Of a stretch of DNA of 5,809 bases, positions 1 to 5,809 are shown piece after piece; positions within the stretch are counted from its first letter, which is position 1; the number at the start of each line of letters is the position of its first letter. The notes beneath the pieces are model-generated. The model had not been told where the DNA came from and did no database searches. It saw nothing but the letters and a program-made list of their open reading frames with translations. The position numbers were made by a program, and so were the translations under genes. Source of the stretch: Flavobacteriaceae bacterium (lineage in GTDB: Bacteria; Bacteroidota; Bacteroidia; Flavobacteriales; Flavobacteriaceae); NCBI GenBank assembly GCA_020347545.1, contig CP070731.1:2361685-2367493 (forward strand), written 5' to 3'.

Positions 1-184
1 CATGTACGGACCTGAAGGAAATTTTTTATATGTTGGCCCAACACTGACCTATTCCATCTCGAATTCAATGGAGCTGGCGGGAATAGGACAATACTACAGC
101 ATGGATGAGGTTGAAGATTCAGAAGGCAATGCTTTGGTTAATTCAGGAACGGCTATATTTGTCAGGTTCAAATGGTCCTTTTAA
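1..184 (+). CDS. Outer-membrane beta-barrel protein, C-terminal fragment (5' end outside window)
   Basis: Only the last 60 codons are present (codons read from base 2, stop TAA at 182-184). The first visible Met is probably internal, because the frame is open to the left edge. The peptide alternates polar and hydrophobic residues in short strand-like stretches (FLYVGPTLTYSI, MELAGIGQYY, GTAIFVRFKWSF). It ends in an aromatic Phe after a classic alternating final strand, the signature recognised by the BAM complex in outer-membrane barrels. An acidic loop (DEVEDSEGN, about residues 35-43 of the visible part) fits a surface or periplasmic turn between the last two strands. The family cannot be named from this fragment; a small-molecule transporter-like barrel is possible but unproven. 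The M20 peptidase gene starts 8 bp after the stop, so the two are probably cotranscribed. Confidence 0.6.
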   Translation, partial: MYGPEGNFLYVGPTLTYSISNSMELAGIGQYYSMDEVEDSEGNALVNSGTAIFVRFKWSF

Positions 185-192
185 AAAATGAT

Positions 193-1659
193 ATGAAAAA
201 AAATCGATTGCTGTTTTTTACTGTATTATCTCTTTTGTCAGTATTCATTGCTTATATTTTAATAAATACCTTTACCCTCAGCTCAAAACAATTAGGTGTT
301 GCCGATGTGGGAAAAATTCAGATCAGTGACTCGGCCATAGACCGATTTTCCCAGGCAATTCAAATAAAGACGGTATCTCCGGAAGATATTTCAGATTTTG
401 ACTCATTGCAGTTCGTCAGGTTCAACGAGTATTTGAAAAAGAACTACCCACTTGCCGATTCCCTGCTCGGGCATAAAGTCTTTAATAAATTCAGTCACCT
501 GTATCATTGGAGAGGAACCCAGCCTCAAAAAAAACCCATAATTCTGATGGGGCATCTTGATGTGGTACCTGTAATTGAGGACAATTTGAAATTCTGGAAA
601 CAGCTGCCGTTTGAAGGGAATATAATCAAAGATACCTTATGGGGAAGAGGGAGTATCGATGACAAGATAGGGGTCATTGGAATTTTGGAAGCAGTTGAAT
701 TATTGTTGAGCCAAAATTATAGCCCATCCAGAGATATTTATATTGCTATTGGGCACGATGAAGAAATTGGAGGCAATAAAGGTGCGGCAGCAATTGCAGA
801 TCATCTTGTAGAAAAAGGAGTACAAGCGGCGTTTATTTTGGATGAAGGAGGCAGTATTACACAGGGTATGATACCGGGACTGGAAAAAGATGTGGCATTG
901 ATAGGCATCGCTGAAAAGGGGTCCGTTTCCATAGAACTTTCCGTGGAACTTGAAGGAGGGCATTCTTCAATGCCTGGAAAGGAAACAGCGATAGATGTCA
1001 TGTCTAAGGCAATTTCCGAATTGAAGGCCAATCCTTTTAAGGCCCGTATAAGCAAGCCTATAGAAGGGTTCGTTGAATATCTGGGGCCCGAAATGCCTTT
1101 TTTCAACAGAATGGCTTTTGCCAATTCGAATTTATTCGAACCCTTGATACTTAAAAGTTATGAAGCTTCATCTTCAGGAAATGCCTTGATACGAACAACA
1201 ACGGCTCCTACCATTTTCAACAGCGGAGTAAAGGATAATATCATACCACTCAGTGCTAAGGCAATCGTAAATTTTAGTATTATTTCCGGTTCGAGTATTC
1301 AGGAGGTAATTGATCACGTTAAGAAGACCATTGACGATGAAAGGATTTCAGTTAAGGAATCCGGTTTCAATACAGAGCCATCAAAAGTGTCCTCTACGGA
1401 AGCATTTGGTTTTAAAACCGTTCATAAGACAATTGCTGAAATCTATCCTCAAACGATTGTCAGTCCGTATTTGGTTGTAGGTGCTACAGACGCCAGGCAT
1501 TTTAATGAAATTTCGGAAAATATTTATCGCTTTCTTCCTGTCAGGATCAATAAATCAAATATTAAATCCTTTCACGGGCTGAACGAAAGGATCTCGGTTG
1601 TTGAGTTTGAAAATGCCGTCAGATTCTATTTTCAATTGATCAAAAACAGTGATCAATAG
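193..1659 (+). CDS. Membrane-anchored M20 family metallopeptidase (PM20D1 / carboxypeptidase S-like)
   Basis: Predicted di-zinc amidohydrolase/exopeptidase of 488 aa, close to the usual PM20D1/CPS1 length. Numbering from the ATG at 193, residues 6-24 form one hydrophobic segment after MKKNR. This suggests a signal anchor with the catalytic part on the periplasmic side. Metal and catalytic residues are all visible: His121 and Asp123 in GHLDVVPV, bridging Asp156 in WGRGSIDDK, catalytic Glu190 and metal-binding Glu191 in GHDEEIGG, Asp217 in ILDEGG, and His436 in GATDARHF. His257 in GGHSSMPG opens the inserted dimerisation (lid) domain, roughly residues 250-375. An in-frame ATG at 172 would add MVLLKND and overlap the upstream gene; I prefer 193 because it gives a canonical MKK signal start. 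Family members cleave peptides with a free C-terminus, or hydrolyse and form N-acyl amino acids. The substrate cannot be read from the sequence. It is probably cotranscribed with the barrel gene 8 bp upstream. Confidence 0.9.
   Translation: MKKNRLLFFTVLSLLSVFIAYILINTFTLSSKQLGVADVGKIQISDSAIDRFSQAIQIKTVSPEDISDFDSLQFVRFNEYLKKNYPLADSLLGHKVFNKFSHLYHWRGTQPQKKPIILMGHLDVVPVIEDNLKFWKQLPFEGNIIKDTLWGRGSIDDKIGVIGILEAVELLLSQNYSPSRDIYIAIGHDEEIGGNKGAAAIADHLVEKGVQAAFILDEGGSITQGMIPGLEKDVALIGIAEKGSVSIELSVELEGGHSSMPGKETAIDVMSKAISELKANPFKARISKPIEGFVEYLGPEMPFFNRMAFANSNLFEPLILKSYEASSSGNALIRTTTAPTIFNSGVKDNIIPLSAKAIVNFSIISGSSIQEVIDHVKKTIDDERISVKESGFNTEPSKVSSTEAFGFKTVHKTIAEIYPQTIVSPYLVVGATDARHFNEISENIYRFLPVRINKSNIKSFHGLNERISVVEFENAVRFYFQLIKNSDQ
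1635..1657 (+). terminator. Weak inverted repeat across the M20 stop codon, possible terminator
   Basis: ATTGATC (1635-1641) and GATCAAT (1651-1657) are perfect 7-bp complements separated by a 9-base loop. The right arm runs into the first base of the TAG stop (1657-1659). An AT-rich stretch (AATTATTTTATT) follows. The stem has only two G:C pairs and there is no continuous T tract, so a strong intrinsic terminator is not supported. Its placement, just before the promoter-like element of the next gene, fits a boundary between two transcripts. A chance palindrome is a real alternative. Confidence 0.3.
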
Positions 1660-1676
1660 AATTATTTTATTAGCAC

Positions 1677-1684
1677 TATCTTTG
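1677..1684 (+). promoter_or_regulatory. Bacteroidota-type -7 promoter element (TAnnTTTG) before ygiQ
   Basis: TATCTTTG matches the TAnnTTTG -7 consensus known for the primary sigma factor of Bacteroidota. It ends 4 bases before the ATG at 1689. I see no clear TTG/TTTG -33 partner at the expected 17-23 bp spacing upstream; the region is simply AT-rich. If the element is used, transcription would start almost at the ATG and the mRNA would have little or no leader. The 29-bp gap contains no Shine-Dalgarno sequence, which fits that reading. Confidence 0.55.
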
Positions 1685-1688
1685 CAAA

Positions 1689-3620
1689 ATGGAAAATCAC
1701 AGGCTGAGTGACTGGTTGCCTACGACAAAAAAAGAGGTAAGCATAAGGGGATGGGAAGATCTGGATGTAATTATATTCAGTGGAGATGCTTATGTTGATC
1801 ATCCGGCATTTGGTCCTGCGGCACTGGGAAGAATACTTGAAAGTTATGGTCTTCGAGTGGCAATTGTTCCTCAACCCAACGTAAACGACAACCTTCAGGA
1901 TTTCGAAAAACTGGGTACTCCTAACTTGTTTTTTGCCGTGACTTCTGGTGCCATGGATTCTATGGTGAGTAATTATACGGCCAGCAAAAGAAGAAGGGAC
2001 AAAGATGCCTATACGCCGAACGGTGACAAAGGTTTCAGGCCTGACTATGCCACCACGGTTTACAGTAAAATCCTAAAGGATAAATTTCCTGATGTGCCGG
2101 TGGTTATCGGGGGAATAGAAGCTTCCTTGAGACGTGTCACTCATTACGATTACTGGAGTGATTCTTTAAAACCAAACATCCTTGAAGATTCAAAGGCTGA
2201 CCTTCTTGTTTACGGAATGGGAGAGCAACCCCTTAGAGAGTTGGTACATCTTCTTAAAAAAGGAGTGCCTTTCGATTCGATAAAAACCATAAGGCAAACT
2301 GCATTTTTACAGGAAGAATGGGAGCCTTTGCCAAAAAATAAGAATTGGGACGATGTGGAGATTAATTCACATGAAGCTTGCCTTAGGGACAAGAAGACAT
2401 TTGCATCAAATTTTAAGACGATCGAACAGGAATCCAACAAGATTCAAGGCAGAAGGATTTTGCAAAGAACTGGTTCGAGATGGCTCGTCATTAATCCGGT
2501 GTTTCCCACCATGACAGAGAAGGAAATGGATGCCTCATATGACCTGCCATTTACCAGGCTGCCCCATCCAAAATATGATAAAAGAGGCCCTATTCCTGCC
2601 TATGAAATGATCAAGTTTTCCATCAACACCCACAGAGGATGTTTTGGAGGATGCAGTTTTTGTACAATTTCAGCGCATCAGGGAAAATTTATTGCCAGCC
2701 GCAGTAAGGAGTCCGTATTGAAAGAAGTTGATATAGTGAGTAAAATGCCTGATTTTAAGGGTTATTTATCCGATGTCGGTGGGCCATCTGCCAACATGTA
2801 CCAAATGAAAGGAAAGGTCCAGAGCATTTGTGATAATTGTGTTGCCCCCTCTTGTATTTCACCTGTAATCTGCCATAATCTGGACACCTCCCACAAACCT
2901 ATGACGGATCTTTACCAGGCCATAGATAAAAATCCAAGGGTTAAAAAGTCGTTTATCGGAAGTGGTATACGTTACGATATGCTGGTGCCGGAATTTAACA
3001 AGAATACCGATCCTACGGAGCTGGATGATTATACAGAAGAGGTGATTACCAATCATGTTTCAGGTAGATTGAAAGTAGCCCCTGAGCATACTTCTGATCC
3101 CGTTTTAAAGCTGATGAGGAAACCATCATTCTCGTATTTCCATAAATTTAAAAAGACCTTTGATAAAATCAATAAGCGAAAGAATTTGAACCTTCAGCTG
3201 ATCCCTTATTTTATTTCCAACCATCCGGAGAGCCGACTCGAGGACATGGCCAATTTAGCGGCAGAAACCAAAGATATGGGATTTCAATTGGAACAGGTAC
3301 AGGGTTTTACACCCACTCCAATGACAGTGGCAACGGTTATTTATTATAGCGGATACCATCCTTACACTTTGAAAAAGACCTATGTTCCAAAATCAAAAAA
3401 AGAAAAACAGGAACAACACAGGTTCTTTTTTTGGTACAAAAGGGAAAATCAACAATGGATCAGAAATACACTTCAACGCGTTGGAAGATCCGATTTGGTT
3501 TCGAGATTATTACCCGCCGAAAAAAGTGCACATTTTAAAAAAGGTCAAAAACATAAGTCGAAAAATCAGACTTCAGAGTTTAAAAGTGTCTGGAAAAATA
3601 AGAGGAAACCTACACGATAG
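1689..3620 (+). CDS. ygiQ: YgiQ family radical SAM protein (UPF0313)
   Basis: Radical S-adenosylmethionine enzyme of 643 aa. I recognise it by close resemblance along its whole length to E. coli YgiQ, as remembered. The YgiQ-type N-terminal domain (about residues 1-300) carries GDAYVDHPAFG (32-42), GGIEASLRR (141-149) and HYDYWSD (152-158). The radical SAM core follows, with the 4Fe-4S ligands Cys318, Cys322 and Cys325 in GCFGGCSFC. Further on are SDVGGPSANMY, a second cysteine group (Cys381, Cys384, Cys389, Cys395) and KVAPEHT (462-468). The C-terminal part (from about residue 555) is the DUF3362-like region and ends in a Lys/Arg-rich tail. It is shorter than E. coli YgiQ (about 740 aa), mainly because a linker before the core and the tail are reduced. 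The start at 1689 gives the expected RLSDWLPTTKKEV beginning. The reaction and substrate of this family are not established to my knowledge; the protein is expected to be cytoplasmic. Confidence 0.95.
   Translation: MENHRLSDWLPTTKKEVSIRGWEDLDVIIFSGDAYVDHPAFGPAALGRILESYGLRVAIVPQPNVNDNLQDFEKLGTPNLFFAVTSGAMDSMVSNYTASKRRRDKDAYTPNGDKGFRPDYATTVYSKILKDKFPDVPVVIGGIEASLRRVTHYDYWSDSLKPNILEDSKADLLVYGMGEQPLRELVHLLKKGVPFDSIKTIRQTAFLQEEWEPLPKNKNWDDVEINSHEACLRDKKTFASNFKTIEQESNKIQGRRILQRTGSRWLVINPVFPTMTEKEMDASYDLPFTRLPHPKYDKRGPIPAYEMIKFSINTHRGCFGGCSFCTISAHQGKFIASRSKESVLKEVDIVSKMPDFKGYLSDVGGPSANMYQMKGKVQSICDNCVAPSCISPVICHNLDTSHKPMTDLYQAIDKNPRVKKSFIGSGIRYDMLVPEFNKNTDPTELDDYTEEVITNHVSGRLKVAPEHTSDPVLKLMRKPSFSYFHKFKKTFDKINKRKNLNLQLIPYFISNHPESRLEDMANLAAETKDMGFQLEQVQGFTPTPMTVATVIYYSGYHPYTLKKTYVPKSKKEKQEQHRFFFWYKRENQQWIRNTLQRVGRSDLVSRLLPAEKSAHFKKGQKHKSKNQTSEFKSVWKNKRKPTR
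3394..3433 (+). repeat. 11-bp inverted repeat with 7-base A and T runs inside ygiQ
   Basis: CAAAAAAAGAA at 3394-3404 is the exact reverse complement of TTCTTTTTTTG at 3423-3433, with an 18-base loop. Both arms are coding in ygiQ: the left arm reads through the Lys-rich KSKKEKQ stretch and the right arm through RFFFW. The pairing may simply follow from AAA and TTT codon choice in an AT-rich genome. No gene boundary lies here, so I do not call it a terminator. Confidence 0.6.
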
Positions 3621-3630
3621 TTGGGCAGGC

Positions 3631-3666
3631 TAATTAGTAATTAGTAACTATTAATTGTTAAATTAG
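3631..3666 (+). repeat. Degenerate 7-bp tandem repeat (TAATTAG-like) upstream of the channel gene
   Basis: Five consecutive units begin with TAA on a strict 7-base register from 3631: TAATTAG, TAATTAG, TAACTAT, TAATTGT, and TAAATTAG (8 bases). The first two are identical. The block fills most of the 66-bp gap between the ygiQ stop (3620) and the channel ATG (3687). It could be a decayed simple-sequence repeat, a binding site for a regulator, or an AT-rich upstream promoter element. No good TAnnTTTG element or Shine-Dalgarno sequence is visible between it and the ATG. Confidence 0.6.
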
Positions 3667-3686
3667 CCATAACCAAATCAACTGTC

Positions 3687-5357
3687 ATGAAAAAAATTGT
3701 CTTTCTGTTTATTTTTGCGAGCTTTTTAGGGTACGGGCAACAAACCGTAATAGCAGACCTTAGTACACCAAACGCCACTTTATATACCCATATTTATTTT
3801 TTATTGCCAGAGAATTATGATCTCGAAAAGGCGGCCACTACGGTAAAAGGAAAAAATCGAGCGGAGGCACAGTTTATAGCCAAAAGGATCAAGGAAATTT
3901 ACGATGGGAATGGATTGATTCTTGATTTTTCTAAAATACCGGTTGATCCAAATTACGTGGATAGTCTTGATGTTGGAGCAGGAACCCTAAAGCATAATGC
4001 CAACCGATATGCTCCTTTTCCGGTAAGGTTGCCTGAAGTTTACATTGAAAAGTATAACAATAAATGGTATTATTCACAGGAGACCATTGACAATCTTGAA
4101 AAAATATACAGTAAGACCTTTCCATTGGAGTTTACCTGGTTCAATAAGAAATTTCCCGAGTTTTTTACCGTCACAGTGAATGATGTCTTGATTTGGAAGC
4201 CGGTAGCTCTTCTGATTACCCTGATTATTTCTGTCTTATTGTTTTTTATCCTGGAGCCTGTTATGTTCTTCATTCTCAGGTTGCTTCAAAGGATTTTCTT
4301 CAAGAACATTTCCGATTCAAAGACCATGTCTGTTTTGCATGAGCTGGCCAAACCCATTGTTTTTATTGTTATCATAAGGTTTATCCAGAAGGTGATTCCA
4401 TCGCTGCAAATGGTAAAATTTAATGCCCTTTTCTTAACAGGGCTTAAAATTGCGGAAACGATATTCTGGATTTTTGTGGTGCTCAAATTGTTGAAAACCA
4501 TTTTGAATTTTTACCACGAACATAATCCTGAGAAAAAAACAAAACTTGATAAACAACTTGCCCCGATCTTGAACAAGGTGCTTCAAGGAATCGTGATTTT
4601 GATAGGGTTTTTGCACATTCTTACGGTTTTCGGAGTAGATCCTACAACTGTACTTGCAGGAGCTTCCATTGGTGGGGTTGCCGTTGCTTTTGCGGCCCAG
4701 GATTCGGTCAAGAATTTAATTGGAACCATGGTGATCTTTCTGGATAAACCATTTCAACTTGACGATTGGGTGCAATTTGCAGGGGTAGAGGGATCGGTTG
4801 AAAAGGTGGGCCTAAGATCAACGCAAATACGGGCCGCTGACACTACACTTTTCCAAGTTCCCAACAGTAAAATTTCTGAAGCCGATATTAATAATAAGGG
4901 ATTAAGAGTTTTCAGGAGGTATACAACAGAACTGGGAATACGTTATGATACACCACCTGATTTGATCGAAACTTTTGTTGATGGCATCAAGGAAATTATT
5001 GCCCTCCATCCTTCCACAAGAAGCCAGTCTTATAACGTAAGTTTTATCTCCTTTGGCGCCTCGTCTTTGAACATTATGGTCAATGTTTATTTCAAAGGCC
5101 TTGACTGGGGACAGGAACAGGAATCCAAGCATATCCTTCATTTGGGTATCGTACGTTTGGCCGCTGCTTTGGGGGTTGAGTTTGCGTTCCCGTCAACGAC
5201 TATGATGATAGAACAGTTCCCGGGTCAGGAATCACTGGCTCCTAATTATATGAAGGATAAGGCTAAAATTGAGAATGAGGTCAAGAAGATTATGGATGCG
5301 TTTGATAAAAAAGATCATGACATGGATCCGAATGCGTCTACCTTGCCCGGAGGTTGA
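3687..5357 (+). CDS. MscS family mechanosensitive ion channel with periplasmic N-terminal domain
   Basis: Small-conductance mechanosensitive channel homologue of 556 aa, expected in the inner membrane, where the family opens under membrane tension to release solutes after osmotic downshock. MKKIVFLFIFASFLGYGQ is a signal peptide, cleaved near residues 17-19. Residues of about 20-168 form a soluble, presumably periplasmic domain ending with KWYYSQETIDNLEKIY. Hydrophobic segments follow near 172-200, 223-240, 246-273 and 298-316. The pore helix TM3 (about 319-345) contains GASIGGVAVAFAAQDSVKN. Aligned by eye with E. coli MscS, Val331 and Phe335 take the places of the pore-seal Leu105 and Leu109, and Asp339 takes the place of the kink Gly113; AAQD is common in other subfamilies. 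The beta domain includes DKPFQLDDWV and VPNSKIS (391-397), followed by the alpha/beta C-terminal domain from about 405. The start follows from the signal peptide. The stop directly abuts the stop of the convergent DUF4294 gene. Confidence 0.93.
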   Translation: MKKIVFLFIFASFLGYGQQTVIADLSTPNATLYTHIYFLLPENYDLEKAATTVKGKNRAEAQFIAKRIKEIYDGNGLILDFSKIPVDPNYVDSLDVGAGTLKHNANRYAPFPVRLPEVYIEKYNNKWYYSQETIDNLEKIYSKTFPLEFTWFNKKFPEFFTVTVNDVLIWKPVALLITLIISVLLFFILEPVMFFILRLLQRIFFKNISDSKTMSVLHELAKPIVFIVIIRFIQKVIPSLQMVKFNALFLTGLKIAETIFWIFVVLKLLKTILNFYHEHNPEKKTKLDKQLAPILNKVLQGIVILIGFLHILTVFGVDPTTVLAGASIGGVAVAFAAQDSVKNLIGTMVIFLDKPFQLDDWVQFAGVEGSVEKVGLRSTQIRAADTTLFQVPNSKISEADINNKGLRVFRRYTTELGIRYDTPPDLIETFVDGIKEIIALHPSTRSQSYNVSFISFGASSLNIMVNVYFKGLDWGQEQESKHILHLGIVRLAAALGVEFAFPSTTMMIEQFPGQESLAPNYMKDKAKIENEVKKIMDAFDKKDHDMDPNASTLPGG

Positions 5358-5809
5358 TTACTTTAAATATTTATCAATGTAGAGGTTAAGCTCATGCTCA
5401 ATATCAATGTTGTGATATTGATTGAGTAATTGGTAATAATCAATCGGTATTTTTGGTTCTCTCTTATCCAGAGTCCCGTTAATAAAAGATCGTTGCAGAA
5501 TATCCTCTACAATGAAATCAAGGGCCTCTTCTTTAGGTTTGTATTCCTTTTTAAGTGACAATCGGAACATATTTGCTGAAGAGTTGTACCAGAAGGCCTT
5601 CCATCCACTTCTGTATTCTTTGATCAGTTCATACATGGTTTCACCAGTTTGCCGATGTATAAGTTTGATGAGGATCCGACCTTCGGTCCTTGTGAGTTTT
5701 TTCAGTTGTCCGGCAAATTCACCTTCCATAAACTCCTGAATCTGCTTTACTTTCTTTTTCCTTTTGCGTTTTGATTTTATGCCTTCAAGTTCTTTGTTTA
5801 TTTCAACCA
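5358..5809 (-). CDS. DUF4294 domain-containing protein (5' end outside window)
   Basis: The frame is open from the right edge of the window to the TAA whose complement is at 5358-5360, giving 149 visible residues. The first in-frame Met (codon at 5729-5727) is very unlikely to be the start. The 26 residues before it continue without a stop and look like family sequence: a charged helix with the basic stretch KSKRKRKKKVKQ. The core shows the features I associate with DUF4294: LKKLTRTEGRILIKLIHRQ, TMYELIKEYRSGWKAFWYN, and an acidic segment DFIVEDILQRSF. Members I recall are about 200-230 aa, often with a signal peptide, which would lie outside the window. The function is unknown. The gene converges on the channel gene with no spacer. 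Confidence 0.85.
   Translation of the reverse strand, partial: VEINKELEGIKSKRKRKKKVKQIQEFMEGEFAGQLKKLTRTEGRILIKLIHRQTGETMYELIKEYRSGWKAFWYNSSANMFRLSLKKEYKPKEEALDFIVEDILQRSFINGTLDKREPKIPIDYYQLLNQYHNIDIEHELNLYIDKYLK

Noticed and set aside
172..192. Upstream in-frame ATG at 172 as the start of the M20 peptidase
   Set aside because: It would overlap the end of the barrel gene by 13 bases and add MVLLKND before an otherwise canonical MKKNR signal-anchor start at 193. It remains possible but is less likely.
801..1124. Minus-strand open frame of 107 codons inside the M20 gene
   Set aside because: It lies wholly opposite a strongly supported coding region, and its translation has no recognisable domain or signal. 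It is a shadow frame.
3382..3633. Plus-strand open frame of 83 codons overlapping the end of ygiQ
   Set aside because: It is a +1 shadow of the YgiQ C-terminal region, where the real frame matches family sequence. Its Lys-rich composition simply reflects A-rich DNA.
4902..5141. Minus-strand open frame of 79 codons inside the channel gene
   Set aside because: It is opposite the conserved C-terminal domain of the MscS homologue, with no start context or recognisable sequence.
5354..5377. TTGAT...ATCAA arms spanning the two convergent stop codons as a bidirectional terminator
   Set aside because: There are only 5 paired bases with one G:C pair and a 14-base loop, which is too weak to support a terminator call.
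5727..5729. ATG codon on the minus strand as the start of the DUF4294 gene
   Set aside because: The frame stays open for 26 more codons to the window edge, and that sequence (basic charged helix) fits family members, so the gene begins outside the window.
5512..5739. Plus-strand open frame of 75 codons opposite DUF4294
   Set aside because: The minus-strand frame matches the DUF4294 core motifs; the plus frame is its complement shadow.
1..5809. CRISPR arrays, tRNA or rRNA genes, insertion sequences, phage or defence genes
   Set aside because: No spaced identical repeats, RNA gene signatures, transposase-like frames or terminal repeats were seen on either strand; all long frames are explained by the five genes.

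Overview
The window looks like an ordinary chromosomal stretch from a member of the Bacteroidota, most likely a marine or environmental Flavobacteriia-type organism. The supporting signs are AT-rich DNA with many A/T-ending codons, no convincing Shine-Dalgarno sequences before the starts, and a Bacteroidota-style promoter element (TAnnTTTG) directly before one gene. A DUF4294 protein is also present, and to my knowledge that family is largely confined to this phylum. The assignment rests on recalled family features, not on a database search.

Layout, left to right. (1) Bases 1-184 hold the last 60 codons of a probable outer-membrane beta-barrel protein whose start lies outside the window. (2) Eight bases later comes a membrane-anchored M20-family metallopeptidase of the PM20D1/carboxypeptidase S type, with all metal ligands intact (193-1659). 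A small inverted repeat covers its stop codon. (3) A TAnnTTTG element sits five bases before the ATG of a YgiQ-family radical SAM protein (1689-3620). (4) A 66-bp gap with a degenerate 7-bp tandem repeat leads to an MscS-type mechanosensitive channel that has a signal peptide and an extra periplasmic domain (3687-5357). (5) On the minus strand, a DUF4294 protein enters from the right edge. Its stop codon directly abuts the stop of the channel gene (5358-5809, 5' end outside the window).

How the genes relate. The barrel and the M20 peptidase are probably cotranscribed and both act in the cell envelope. ygiQ probably starts its own transcript. The channel is an envelope osmotic-safety valve. 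Nothing ties all five into one pathway, and I see no mobile element, CRISPR array, tRNA or rRNA gene, phage gene or defence module. There is no gene-free stretch above 300 bases. I do not find a clearly new biological system. The points most worth a second look are the near-leaderless start of ygiQ, the extra four-cysteine cluster in YgiQ, the phased 7-bp repeat before the channel gene, the zero-gap convergent gene pair, and the possible lipo-amino-acid role of the M20 enzyme.
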